64,000 nucleotides of DNA from Notolepis coatsorum. Taxonomy: Eukaryota; Chordata; Actinopteri; Aulopiformes; Paralepididae. Where the stretch lies: the NCBI GenBank assembly GCA_963971535.1, contig OZ020586.1, positions 74,630,949 through 74,694,948 of the forward strand, written 5' to 3'. A program made the translations under genes and the position numbers. How positions within the stretch are numbered: the first letter of the stretch is position 1; the number at the start of each line of letters is the position of its first letter. Shown here piece by piece: positions 31,640 to 42,449 of the stretch. The notes under the pieces were generated by a model. It was not told where the DNA came from and did no database searches. It worked only from the letters and a program-made list of their open reading frames with translations.

Positions 31640-31640
<1 letters not shown>
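31410..31640. repeat. 47-bp minisatellite
   Basis: About five copies of a unit containing GTGGTATGTGGTCCAGTTCT, GCTGCTCTGATTAAAGGT and TGTATTACA, with 1-3 differences per copy. Confidence 0.85.
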
Positions 31641-32154
<514 letters not shown>

Positions 32155-32439
32155 CCAACACTCTGACGTGGATCCCCTGTAGCTGTTCCATGGGATATGC
32201 AACATCAACATGCCTTCCTTTTATCCCAGGTTGGCTTGCTCGCTCTGTCAGTCGCTTTCTGTCCTCCTCTCTCTCTCTCTCTTTCTTTCTCCCCTCAGGG
32301 CGGCCCGGGCCGAAGACCCCCACCTCCTGCTCTCAGGTATAGAAACCCCACCCAGCACTGGGACACACCACACTCCGAGAGTTACTGGTATAGAAGTTGC
32401 GGACTCACGATCGGATTCTTGTTTTGGGATTAGGAAAGC

Positions 32440-33290
32440 TTAAGCCTGCCTATTGAAATGCCCTGGGCGGGGGGCGGGGAGGGCGAGGGTTAGCTGAGTT
32501 CACTCGCAGGCCGTTATTCTCATCCAGTGGTTCCCCCCTTTTCTTATTAGCTGTAATGCTTTTGTTACAGGAGATGTTTGTTGTTGATGTGCAGGTTACA
32601 CCCTAGTTGGAATACAAGTGTATCTTTACTGGGGTGTATAATATGTGACTTGTTCTATCATTCTTACATCACATTGACCTGAAAATACCCTTTGAGATGT
32701 ACACATAATATACACACTTGGGTAGAAGAGATTCACAGGTTTCAAATGATGCCACGGTTACGTCTGTCCTCCTAATCGCAAGCAAGACATGACCCTTTGC
32801 ATTTTGACTATATCTGAACTATGTTTTTGAGTCCATTCACTGCTTGTTAACATCATTTTACAACCTTCGAAAAAACATATTTACAATCTGAATTTGGCAA
32901 AGATATTTAGAATCTGGGAGGGGCATATTATAGAATGCAGCCTCTATTAGTTCACCTAATAATAATAACTTCATTTTATATAGCGCCTTTCAAAAGACCC
33001 AAGGTCGCTTTACATAGGGGGGAGAAAATAACAAAAGTAACAAACATAGTGGACAGACACAACATACAAAGTGAGAAATTAGGGGTTAAAGGCCAAGTTG
33101 AAGAGGTGGAACTGGAATCGCCAATTGTGATAAACTGTGTCCGGGTGGTGAGGTAGGATTGAAACCAGGAGAGAAACCTACATTTACTGTATAGATTATG
33201 ACAAATTACACTAGTTGTCTATGATAAACCAACCAGCAATATGCAAGTCAAAGGCAACTAGCATACAGTCATGATGCAAAGTAAACATAC
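32440..33290. other. Upstream of the PI-PLC gene; no coding sequence recognised
   Basis: Bases 32950-33020 (AATAATAATAACTTCATTTT then ATATAGCGCCTTTCAAAAG) are a dispersed repeat like that at 8025. The rest is AT-rich and unassigned. Any 5' non-coding exon or promoter of the PI-PLC gene should lie here or at 32160-32440, but no site was clear enough to call. Confidence 0.35.
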
Positions 33291-33294
33291 CTCT

Positions 33295-33372
33295 ATCTTG
33301 ATGGCTTTCGTCTGACTCTGGAGAGGACAGCAAGCGCATTTCCCATAATGTTGGTGTGTTCCTGTCCTGAAT
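33295..33372. mobile_element. Fragment of the TTAA palindromic MITE
   Basis: Contains CTGACTCTGGAGAGGACAGC then CATTTCCCATAATGTTGGTG and TGTTCCT, one end of the MITE family present at 49215-49488, 55919-56165 and 62633-62951. Confidence 0.6.
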
Positions 33373-33411
33373 TAAAGCCTTCCTGACCTAATTTTCTTCT
33401 TTTGTGTTTAG

Positions 33412-33508
33412 ACCCTGTTGTAATAACTGAGGAATCTGGCATTTTGACTAGTGTCAGACGAGGCCTAAACATGGGGAAGACATTTATGGAGCTGATAGTC
33501 TTTGCAGG
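33412..33508 (+). CDS. PI-PLC exon 1 (5' UTR plus 13 codons)
   Basis: The acceptor TTTTGTGTTTAG ends at 33411, so an upstream non-coding exon is implied. ATG is at 33471; the coding part encodes 12 codons plus 2 nt and ends ...TTTGCAGG before GTGAGT. The phase fits the single A that opens exon 2, giving Gly13. Too short to stand out as an open frame. The call rests on donor, phase and the signal peptide it completes. Confidence 0.75.
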
Positions 33509-33696
33509 GTGAGTATATTATTATAGAGCTGATAGTCCTCACAGGGTTAGTATATTATTATAGAGCTGATAGTCCTCACAGGGTTAGTATATTATTATAG
33601 AGCTGATAGTCTTGCAGGGTGAGTATATTATTATAGAGCTGATAGTCTTGCAGGGTTAGTATTATTATATAGCTGATAGTCCTTGTAGGTTTAGTA

Positions 33697-33730
<34 letters not shown>

Positions 33731-36661
33731 GAGCTGATAGTCCTTGTAACAAAGTATACGATGTACAGCTGATTAAACAGGAGTGTAGATAAAAGTAGGT
33801 AAGGGATATATACAGATATAGATATAGTACAGGTATGTAAAAAAGATTATGAGGCAGGTATATTCAGACAGATGTAGATACATATATGGTATATACAGCA
33901 TTATTGTACATGCTATCATACTATCATATCAAGTTATATGGGTTATATGTAGGTATATAAATAGGTTTATAACAAAAAGGATTATATACAGGTATATTCA
34001 GACAGATGTGGATAAATATATATACAGTAAATATAAATGTATAAATATATTATTGTTGTTCATCATACAGAGTTATATGGGTAGACTAGTGTAACGGTTG
34101 TGACAACGTCACCTCAAACTACGATGCCCCGAGGGAGATTCGAACCCCGGTCTCCCACACCGCGGGCAGCAACACAGACCGCTATACCAAGAGGTGAATT
34201 CACTACTTCGCAACGTGTCTGTCTGTCTTTGAGGATGTGAGAGTGAGTTTAACCCATAGCACCGCTACTCACCCCAGCCCTTCTTGACTGCACTTCACGA
34301 TACCATCCGTTAGTTTGAGGTAGGTAGTTATGATTATAGTGTAAGGTAGTTGTAGACAGTTTTGATTGATTGATTGAAAAGTTTATTAACAGATTGCAGA
34401 ATGGGTACAGTACAGTACAGCTCAATACATACAATTGTTAAGGGGATGCAGACCAGAGAAAGACTTTCGTCTTGTTTACATCAGGGTCCCCCATTTTCAA
34501 TTCATCATAACATATATGACATACATGACATACAGATAGACAGTACTGCTACATCTATACATTTATGACATATCAGATTTGCAAATACAGTACTGTTTGT
34601 GATACAAAAGTGTCCAGAAAAGGAGTGTATATACATTTGGCGTAGAAACTGTACATTGGAGGAGGTTGGTTGGGCGGGGTGGGGTTGGGTGGGTTGGGTG
34701 AGGGCTGAACATTGGATGTGGGGGGGGGGGGGGACACACACATTTTACACTGTACATTGGAATATTGACAAAGCCTTACTTGGTCATTTACTGTACAACT
34801 AGGTTAGGACATTTGTAGGGGCCAGTTTCGAATTGCAGTCTCACGTAGGTGTTTTTTGAGAGTGTTTTTGAAAGTGGGTAGTGATTCACATTCCTTTACA
34901 GCTTTAGGCAGGGCGTTCCACATTGATGTGGCATAATTACGAAACGTGTTTAGTCCCTTGTTTGAGCCGAATCTGGGTGAAGGCAGTAGAGGTATAAACT
35001 GAGTATAGGCAACATAATTCAGAGTTCGTACAGTCTGGGTAACAGAGCCATAGAGTATTGTATACATGTATATTAACATCTTTGGCATCAGAGCTCCTTA
35101 TAAGGCAACTAATGATGCAGCCGTGTGAAAATGGACGCGGAAGCGCTTTGCGACCCATCGAAATTAGATTAGATAATATATTGGCATCATATATAGTACA
35201 GCTCTGTTAGGAATCCATGGTAAGAATGTTGAGTTCAAGTATGGCATGGAAGAATGGAGACGGAGAGGGTGCTGCTCTTCTCGAATATATGTTCTTTTTA
35301 TTAACAGAAACACTTTGAGCGATAACAATACTTTACCAGGTAAAGCAGGAAGTAGCAATAAGGAAGGATACTTAGAAGAGAACTTAACAACAAAAGAGAA
35401 TAGGGCGGTGAGAGATCCGACTTCTCGACCTAAAGCAAGGATAACTTTAAAGCATGATAACAGGCGAGATATCCGACTTCTGCCCATGGACGGCTGTTCC
35501 CAGTAACACTGCTGAAGAACCGACAGGGAGAGAGGGGCAAAGTATTACTATAAAGGCCTCAGTACAGCCAGCAGACCCAATCAGCACCAGTGACATAATT
35601 ACAGGCAGGTGACAACAATCAAGGTAATTACTGAGACAGCACGTGACGACAATCAGATAATACAGAGACAGAGAGAGAATTCCAAGATGGCGGCTGGGCC
35701 TCCAATCCTGAATAGGGAGAGAAGCCCAGACGTTACAGTACCTCCCCCCGACGAACGGCACCTGACGTTCATCTGGGTGCCTCGGGATGCAGCCGGCGAT
35801 AATCGTTGATGAGGCTGCGATCATTGATATCCCTTTGAGGCACACAGGAACGGTCTTCTAACCCGTACCCCTCCCAATCCACCAAGAACTGGAACCCCCT
35901 ACCCCTCCGCCTACAACCCAAGATCCTCCGCACCGTGTAGACCGTTTGACCGTCAAGGATACGAGGCGGAGGAACCACAGGAAGTGGCGGGGACAAGACG
36001 GGCGGCTACGTGGCGTAGTGGGCAAGGCGCTCGCCACAAATGTGGAGACGCTGGGCTCGTCTGTTCGAGCCCAGCGCTCCACATTGCTTTCAGTTTAGCT
36101 GGTCGTTCATACTAATACACATTGGCCGTATTAGGGGGTGGGAAACTGATGGGTGGGGATCGGGCGTTGTGGACAGCGACTCCTACAGGTCGGTTGGTGC
36201 GCCTGCGCAGTAGAATCAGGAAGTGTCGGGGGCAGCGTGAGCCTCCCACGCGTTACTCCTCGCCACTGAGAGATCGAGCTGCGCAGGTGAAAAGATGCGA
36301 CTGCTGTTACCTCAAGTACCGGAGGGGACTCGTGCTATGTATGACTTAGTCCACATTGCAGCCGGCTTGTGGGAGGCAAGAAACAGCGTTCGAGACAGGG
36401 GAGGGTTGAATTGGATGATACGAAATTGGGATGGGAGAAAAATAGAAAATGGGAGAAAAAGTGGATAAAAAAAAAAGTAATTATACATTTGTCCAAATTA
36501 ATGGTGGCATCACAAATGTTGTAAAAACAACACACAAAAAGTTTAATATTTGCAATATATCAAATGCAAAGTAGATCTTTCTGGGGGGGATTATTACAGT
36601 CATGTGTCAATGATTAGCAACAACACTGGTTTTGATGGATTTTTTTGTTTTTTCTTTGTGC

Positions 36662-36727
<66 letters not shown>

Positions 36728-39700
36728 CTCCAACTTGTGTGAGTTTAGACTGCGTTACCCTCTGTTGCACGACCGCCCCCCCCCCTTGCGACCCCCACTT
36801 TGGGAACCACTGCTCTAGAGCACCAGCATGTAAGAGCAAAACAATGATGTGCTTACATAGGATTACATAGGGTATTATTGTAATTATCGTACGCTGTACT
36901 ATCAAACTAAGTTCAGATCAAACTGTCAAACTAGTTTGTACTAGTTGTCGGAAACATATTTTAGGTTCAACTAAACTTTATTCTGCACCTTTCTAAAAGC
37001 TCTGTGGATGTAAATGGTAAATGGCTGCACAAATGTTATCTGTAGCATCTTTAGTAACCCATCTTTTTTTTGTCATCGTTAGAATCGTCAGCTTGAGTAA
37101 CAGTGCCATTCAAAGGCCCGACTACGACGACACGGCCAACCCGGAGTTCCTCAACCCCTCCTGGATGGCGAACGTTCCGGACAGCAGTCCGCTGTCCGAG
37201 GTCACCATGCCCGGCACCCACAACACCATGGCCGTGTACGGCGGCGCCCTCGCAGAGTGCCAGTCCTGGACCCTGGCGTCCCAGCTCCACGCCGGCGTGC
37301 GCTTCCTGGACATCCGCGTGCGGCACGTGAAGGGGAACCTGACCATCCACCACGGAGTGTCCTACCAGCGGGCGCACTTCGGCCACGTGCTGGAGGGCGT
37401 GGTGGACTTCCTGCGCGAGTACCCCAGCGAGACCGTGCTGATGCGCCTGAAGGAGGAGATGAGCGAGACCCACAACATCTACGGCGCCGTAGTGAGCTAC
37501 ATCCAGAGCTACGCACACTGGGACCTCCTGTGGCACAGCCGCCTGGTGCCGAGCATGGGCCAGGCCCGCGGGAAGCTTGTGGTCCTGCAGGACTTCGCCG
37601 GGCCGGACCTGGGAATGCGCTACCGCTCCCTGGAGATAGAAGACGACTGGATGGTAGGAGCTTATATCATTTTGGTTATTAGGGGTGTGTGGAATATAAA
37701 TCCCAAAAGGATTCCATTGCGATTATTTAGGTCAAGATTTGAATCGTGATGAAATCTTGTTTTTTTTTCGACCGTGGTTTGATTCAATTTGATGTGTTTT
37801 GATCAAATTGAAGATGAAGATGTGACAGGTCTGCAACATCAATGTATTCACAGCGCCGACAAATAGATAAACACACCAATTCATTTTGATAAATATCACT
37901 AATTGATATATTCCTGTCCATGCATCATGATGCATTGCTTATTATTATTATAATTTTAATAATATAACTTGTTCCTTTCATTTAGAAATAGTTTGTGTGT
38001 GAAGAGATTTAAAACCAACATTTTAAAAAGCATATTTTTCCTCTCACCCGGAGTGCTATCTATCTATCCAACTAGTTTGGTGATTTGCCTAGTTTTGGGA
38101 GAAAACTGGTGTAGAGATGTCTGCCGTCACTCTATTGGACTGCTCCTGGCACCTATAGGTCACTCTATTGGACTGCTCCTGGCACCTATAGGTCACTATT
38201 GGACTGTCCTGGCACCTATAGGTCACTCTATTAGTCTATTGGACTGCTCCCCTGCTCCTGGCACCTATAGGTCACTCTATTGGACTGCTCCCCTGCTCCT
38301 GGCACCTATAGGTCACTCTATTGTACTGCTCCCCTGCTCCTGGCACCTATAGGTCACTCTATTGGACTGCTCCCCTGCTCCTGGCACCTATAGGTCACTC
38401 TATTGGACTGCTCCCCTGCTACTGGCACCTATAGGTCACTCTATTGGACTGCTCCCCTGCTCCTGGCACCTATAGGTCACTCTATTGTACTGCTCCCCTG
38501 CTCCTGGCACCTATAGGTCACTCTATTGTACTGCTCCCCTGCTCCTGGCACCTATAGGTCACTCTATTGGTGCTCTCCCTGAAAGAATTGCTCAATGTAC
38601 CCATATTGTATATTGTATAGTGTTGTGACTTTATTCCTCTTTTACTTACTTTCTTTTTTACTGTATGAAGCACAATCTCAGGGACTCATACAGAACCAAG
38701 CATTTCACTGTAATGTACATGTACTTTATATGTGACAAATAAAAGCAAACTTGAACTTGCTTCTGTCAAGACCAGGACTGGGGACCCAAGATGCAAGATT
38801 GGCGGACACTGTCGTAATATAGAAGAAAAGGTGGTGAGTCTGTATCAGAGAAGGCAGGCAGGCAGGCAGTGGTGATCCTGAGACAGAAGAAACACAAAAA
38901 TGAGCGGAGCACAAAAACACAGGAAAACTGACAAGAAATCTGTAGAGTAATATTTCTAAAGAGAGGCCTGAAACGTCACTACCAAGTAGCTGAGTTAACG
39001 ATCTGACGAAGAGTGACTGAAGAACCGGGGTAGATGTACTGCAGGGCTGATGAAAAGATGGCTGACAGGTGTGGTTATTGAGCAGGTGAGTGGAATGAGC
39101 TGATTGCCAGGAAGCTGCCCATATATGGTCTGCAGGAAGCTGCTCCCCTCAGCTAACACACAGACAGGGACAGACAGGAGAAAAACAGGGGTAGGGGAGA
39201 CACAGGAGACACAGGAGCCGCTGGATCATGACAGATTCTCTACTCGATCGATGCAGAGATGAACTTTGCTCCACCAACCAAACCAGGATCATTGGTCCCT
39301 CATCACCAGACACCACCACCAGACACCACCAGACACCACCAGACACCACCGCCGGAGACCACCACCAGACACCACCAGTCTCGCTCCCTCCTCCCTAGGT
39401 CCCTCATCACCAGACACCACCGCCGGAGACCACCACCAGACACCACCGCCGGAGACCACCACCAGACACCACCGCCGGAGACCACCACCAGTCTCGCTTC
39501 CTCCTCCCTAGGTGCTGTGACGTAGCGCGTAGAGGCCATCGATGGCGCTGTCCGGCTCCTTGTCAGGGTTATCCCACGGGAGGTGCTCTCCACTGTATGC
39601 CATCCTGAGTGACAGGCAGCGTTGTAGTCGAAGCATTAAATCTCAAGTCGGGTCTCGAGTCCCCAATGTTTGAGTCCGAGTCCAGGTCCGAGTCACCAAA

Positions 39701-41307
39701 GAAGAGCTAGAGTCGAGTCTGATTCGAGTCCCTGTTACCCTAGTCCAGGGGTCGGCAACCTGCGGCTCCGGAGCCGCATGCGGCTCTTTAGCCAATCAGT
39801 TGCGGCTCCCTGTGACACTGAAATTAAAAGATATTTCATCAACTAAAATATTTCTTTTTTCAAAGTGGACTATTTTTTATTTTATAAATGTTCCACAAAT
39901 AAGGGAAGGACTCAAATATACCTGAATAGTTCAGGGTTTTATTTCAAAGTCGGTCTACAGACACTAGTGTTTTGTCTCCTCTTCTGTGTTTTATTTAAAA
40001 ATAGGTCTACACAGACAGTATTTTTTCTCCTCTTCATAAGAGTTTGAGGTTTTCCTTTGTTATAACAGGTAAAAACAGCAATAAAAAGTCAAACATTTTC
40101 TTTTTGTTGCTTTATAATCCCATTAATGCAACAAACTGTGTGCTATAAGTATAAAGTATAATAAATCGCTAATTACTTTGGGTATGCAATTGTCAGGCGT
40201 TTTATGCTAAATGTGGGGTATGCTTCGGGATATATAAAACGTTATACACTGTGTTATCTTCATTTTAAGGGTAAATCGGTTGTGCGGCTCCCTGAGCATT
40301 TTATTTTGTGGGAGGGGGGAAAAGTGGCTCTTTTGATAGTAAAGGTTGCTGACCCCTGCCCTAGTCCGAGTCCAAGTCCTCAAGGTTGAGTCCACTCCAC
40401 TCTGGCAGTCAAAGAGCTGACGTACAAATAAAAAAAGGTCTACATTATTGAATCATGACACAGCGCCGCGGTCACCAGGGGTGCAGTCGTGCACACACGC
40501 GGTTACACGCCGTGTTATTAGATCACTGAGGCAGAACTAAGTACGCGCGATCGCGCACGGATGTGTACTCGCGTGTACGCGTCCATTCGTTGTGACTGTA
40601 CCCGGCCGGCGGCCACCGTTTTATCAATTAACAAGTCTGAGTCCTCGGCTGCACCTTCCGAGTCCGAATGCAGTCAATGCTCGAGTCCAAGTCCAAGTCC
40701 GAGTCATCAGTGCTCAAGTCCAAGTCGAGTCACGAGTCCTGAAAATCAGTCCATGACTCGGACTCGAGTACTACAACACTGGTGACAGGGTCATGAAGAG
40801 ACATTGCTGTTGAGTCTTTCAAATAAATTGGATGCTTTGAGCGCCACAGACAGCGCCATTCAGCTCCATTGTATCGGAGTGACGGCAGACATCTCTACAG
40901 CAGATATCTCCAAGACTAAGAGAATCACACAGAAACTCTCCAGATAGATTTATAGCACTCCAGGCAAGGGGGGTAGAACATGTATACATAGTATATATTT
41001 TGGGTGAACTACTCCTTTTAAAGCTTGTCCTTCCCCTTAGGTCCCGACTCTCCTGCACGTGGAGGAGAAATGGCAGAGTGTGCACGAGCACCTGGAGGCG
41101 GCTGCGGTGGGCAACAAGGACGACGTCTTCCTCACCTTCGCCAGCGGATCCGGTGTCTTCGCCTACCCCAACGCCATCGCGCAGCGCATCAATGCCCGGC
41201 TGTACAACTACTTGACGCGGCATGCCGGGCACCGGCAGCGCTTCGGTATCATCACCATGGACTTCCCTGCCGCGCCGCTACTTCAAATGATCATTGACTT
41301 CAACTGA
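33412..41307 (+). CDS. Secreted bacterial-type PI-PLC X-domain protein (291 aa, three coding exons)
   Basis: Coding segments 33471-33508, 37083-37653 and 41041-41307 join in frame (876 nt including TGA) with GT-AG introns. The N-terminus (MGKTFMELIVFAG then IVSLSNSA) is a signal-peptide-like hydrophobic segment created only by splicing exon 1 to exon 2. The X domain follows: VTMPGTHNTMAVYGG with the first catalytic His at residue 59, FLDIRVRHVKG (Asp89, Arg91), LTIHHGVSYQ with the second catalytic His at 103, VDFLREYPSETVLMRLKEE, GKLVVLQDFAGPDLGMRY, and the C-terminal FGIITMDFPAAPLLQMII. The family cleaves phosphatidylinositol or its glycan-linked forms; fish have several such short PLC-X proteins related to bacterial enzymes. 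No Y, PH or C2 domain is present, as in the bacterial type. Asn60 replaces the Asp usual after the first His. Intron 2 holds minisatellites, a solo LTR and nested hAT elements. Confidence 0.9.
33488..33735 (+). repeat. 36-bp minisatellite repeating the exon 1 splice donor
   Basis: The unit GAGCTGATAGTCTTTGCAGG followed by GTGAGTATATTATTATA is exon 1's last 20 bases plus the donor. About six further copies follow with the same order. The copy near 33600-33640 retains GCAGGGTGAGT; the others read CACAGGGTTAGT or GTAGGTTTAGT. A short ATT run closes the array. Confidence 0.85.
34085..34330 (-). mobile_element. SINE with tRNA-Asp-like segment, minus strand
   Basis: On the minus strand, near its 3' part, it reads TTGGTATAGCGGTCTGTGTT then GGGAGACCGGGGTTCGAATC and TCCCTCGGGGC, similar to tRNA-Asp A and B boxes. 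A 5' leader contains GTTAAACTCACTC and GTGAATTCACC as at 6836-7045. It is not a canonical tRNA because the acceptor stem is not closed. Confidence 0.6.
34364..34978 (-). mobile_element. L2/CR1-like LINE, 3' fragment (copy C), minus strand
   Basis: On the minus strand it reads from PRFGSNKGLNTFRNYATSMW through KKHLRETAIRNWPLQMS, then 3' UTR and TCAA tail. Nearly identical to copy D at 43860-44484. 5'-truncated at CCCAGATTCGG. Confidence 0.85.
35205..36000 (-). mobile_element. Second chromovirus remnant: 3' LTR plus chromodomain, minus strand
   Basis: The LTR 35205-35737 (533 bp) reads TGTAACGTCTGG...CCTAACA on the minus strand. Immediately upstream on that strand is the polypurine tract GGGGGGAGGTAC. 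The adjoining pol tail (35769-35996) reads [34 protein letters not shown] and LINDYRRLHPEAP, a well-preserved integrase C-terminal chromodomain. All upstream pol and gag are missing; a SINE abuts at 36001. Confidence 0.85.
36001..36477 (+). mobile_element. tRNA-derived SINE, family 1
   Basis: Head GGCGGCTACGTGGCGTAGTG with a B box near TCTGTTCGAGCCC, body ACAGCGACTCCTACAGGTCG, tail AAATTGGGATGGGAGAAAAA ending in poly-A. Full length by comparison with other copies. Confidence 0.8.
36480..37080. other. PI-PLC intron 1, distal part
   Basis: Includes a (GA)n microsatellite (36667-36725) and an hAT-type end on the minus strand, GCAGTGGTTCCCAAAGTGGG (36800-36820). The pyrimidine tract TTTTTTTTGTCATCGTTAG at 37064-37082 is the acceptor for exon 2. 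Confidence 0.55.
36667..36725. repeat. (GA)n microsatellite
   Basis: About 29 uninterrupted GA dinucleotides. Confidence 0.95.
37083..37653 (+). CDS. PI-PLC exon 2 (catalytic X domain)
   Basis: 571 nt, from the acceptor ...ATCGTTAG to the donor ATG|GTAGGA. It encodes residues 13-203 including both catalytic His and the DIRVR motif. GC content is far above its surroundings. An ATG at 37021 would extend the frame upstream without exon 1, but that stretch reads through the pyrimidine tract, so it is judged intronic. Confidence 0.93.
38125..38572. repeat. 40- to 50-bp minisatellite in PI-PLC intron 2
   Basis: Roughly ten copies of CTGCTCCTGGCACCTATAGG plus TCACTCTATTGGACTGCTCC. Early copies are shorter than later ones (CTGCTCCC insertion). 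Units abut without unique spacers. Confidence 0.92.
38764..39233 (-). mobile_element. Solo LTR, minus strand (tentative)
   Basis: The minus strand starts TGTCATGATCCAGCGGCTCC and ends CAGTCCTGGTCTTGACA, giving TG...CA ends. A TATA-like CATATATGG lies mid-way. Flanks are GCTTC (38759-38763) and GATTC (39234-39238), a 4-of-5 match for a duplication. Confidence 0.65.
39303..39510. repeat. CACCAGACACCACC minisatellite
   Basis: Variable units of CACCACCAGACACCACC and CACCGCCGGAGACCACC, with two interspersed copies of TCTCGCTTCCTCCTCCCTAG. Confidence 0.88.
39617..40781. mobile_element. Non-autonomous hAT with 8-bp duplication GTGACAGG
   Basis: Ends CAGCGTTGTAGTCGA and CTCGAGTACTACAACACTG are inverted. 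GTGACAGG flanks both sides (39609-39616 and 40782-40789). The interior is rich in GAGTC/AGTCC repeats. A second hAT (39746-40358) is nested in it. A shorter relative is at 58416-58867. Confidence 0.88.
39746..40358. mobile_element. Nested non-autonomous hAT with 8-bp duplication CCCTAGTC
   Basis: Ends CAGGGGTCGGCAACC and GGTTGCTGACCCCTG are inverted; CCCTAGTC lies at 39738-39745 and 40359-40366. The subterminal repeat TGCGGCTCCGGAGCCGCA is palindromic. No transposase. Confidence 0.92.
41041..41307 (+). CDS. PI-PLC exon 3 (C-terminal, stop)
   Basis: Acceptor CTTGTCCTTCCCCTTAG at 41024-41040; 89 codons including TGA. Encodes VPTLLHVEEKWQSVHEHLEA to FGIITMDFPAAPLLQMII, residues 204-291. Phase 0 with exon 2. 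A (GTT)n run follows in the 3' UTR (41328-41377). Confidence 0.93.
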   Translation, partial: VPTLLHVEEKWQSVHEHLEAAAVGNKDDVFLTFASGSGVFAYPNAIAQRINARLYNYLTRHAGHRQRFGIITMDFPAAPLLQMIIDFN

Positions 41308-41327
41308 GAGGGGAAATGGAAACAGAC

Positions 41328-41340
41328 TTTTGTTGTTGTT

Positions 41341-41376
<36 letters not shown>

Positions 41377-41377
41377 A
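41328..41377. repeat. (GTT)n microsatellite in the presumed 3' UTR
   Basis: About 16 GTT/TTG repeats directly after the PI-PLC stop codon. Confidence 0.93.
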
Positions 41378-41533
41378 TTATCATTCTACAAAAGTAGACA
41401 TTTTCCTAAGACACATTTTTTTAAGAGTTTTGATTTATGAGCTCTCAATATTAAACAAAGGTGGAATCCTATGATGTCATCAAATTGCATTGCCTTGAGT
41501 TTTGGACAGTTCATCTCTGATACTATATATTAA

Positions 41534-42055
41534 CTCATTCGGGGCCAGACCAGAGATATCTCGGGTTAACTCGCCGACGCTTGAGTGCCAAACCCGAGAA
41601 AAGTCGGGTTTTCATCGTTATTTCTTTTATTCGATATTTCCATTCATTATCCATCCAGGGAGCCTGGTGTTATCATAGGGAATGAGTCCAATACCGCCAC
41701 CTGGTAGGATGCGGCCGGTATTGCACATCCTTTGAAACTCTGTGTATTGGGCTGTGCGTCGATTATATTGGTCCGGGCAGACTTTTCCATGCCGGCTTGA
41801 GGAGCGTTGAATCATCCAGATGGATGATGTATGGCGGATTATGTTGGCGACACGAACGACACCAATACTGGGACTCGCGATCAGATCATTGGAATATTCT
41901 TTTTGGGGCAGATCCTAGTCAAGGTAAGGGCTATATGATATAAATCTTGCATTGATCAAAGCATGCCTTCATTGCGATCCGAGCGTATGTGTGTAACGCT
42001 AGTCCATAACGTATTCCGTTGGTGACGATCAAAGCATACAAAAACGACCCCCCTC
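41534..42055. mobile_element. TTAA-flanked MITE, type c, truncated
   Basis: TTAA at 41530-41533, then CTCATTCGGGGCCAGACC, GAGATATCTC, GCTTGAGTGCC and a hairpin AAACCCGA...TCGGGTTT (41590-41611). Interrupted at the right by the SINE at 42060. Similar to 51348-52083. Confidence 0.7.
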
Positions 42056-42059
42056 CCAG

Positions 42060-42440
42060 GCACGGCTGAGTGGCGCAGTGGGCAAGGCCCTCGCCACTAA
42101 TGCAGGAGATGCTGGTATCGAGCCCAGCTCTCTGCGTTGCTACCGGCTTGGCCGGTCGTTCATACTAACACAATTGGCAGTGTTAGGGGTGGGAAAGCCG
42201 GTGGGTGGGGATTGGACGTTGTGGACAGCGACTCCTACAGGTCGGTTGGTGCGCCTGTGTAGCAGAATCAGGAAGTATCGGGGGCAGCGTGAGCCTCCCA
42301 CGCGTTACTCCTCGCCACTGAGAGATCACGCTGTTCAGGTGAAAAGATGCGACAGCTGCCTCCTCGTGTACCGGAGGGGACACGTGATGCAAGGCTTGGT
42401 CCTCACTGCAGCCGACCAGTGGGAGGAAATAACGGGGCGG
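42060..42440 (+). mobile_element. tRNA-derived SINE, family 1
   Basis: Head GGCTGAGTGGCGCAGTGGGC (A box) and GGTATCGAGCCC (B box), body ACAGCGACTCCTACAGGTCG, lacking the A-rich tail. Close to the 36001 copy. Confidence 0.8.
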
Positions 42441-42449
42441 ACCTGACGC

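Noticed and set aside
36003..36075. Additional tRNA genes at SINE heads (also 42060, 53487, 5090, 34150)
   Set aside because: Box A and B are present but acceptor stems do not pair and the sequence continues into SINE bodies; only 8333-8415 folds as a tRNA.
37021..37082. ATG at 37021 as the start of the PI-PLC
   Set aside because: The stretch contains a strong pyrimidine tract and AG acceptor, and exon 33471-33508 joins in the right phase to give a better leader.
37051..37682. Other long frames over the PI-PLC exon (both strands)
   Set aside because: Shadow frames of a GC-rich exon; only one frame carries the X-domain motifs.
37083..41307. Bacterial contamination as the source of the PI-PLC
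   Set aside because: It is spliced by GT-AG introns and embedded in fish repeats.
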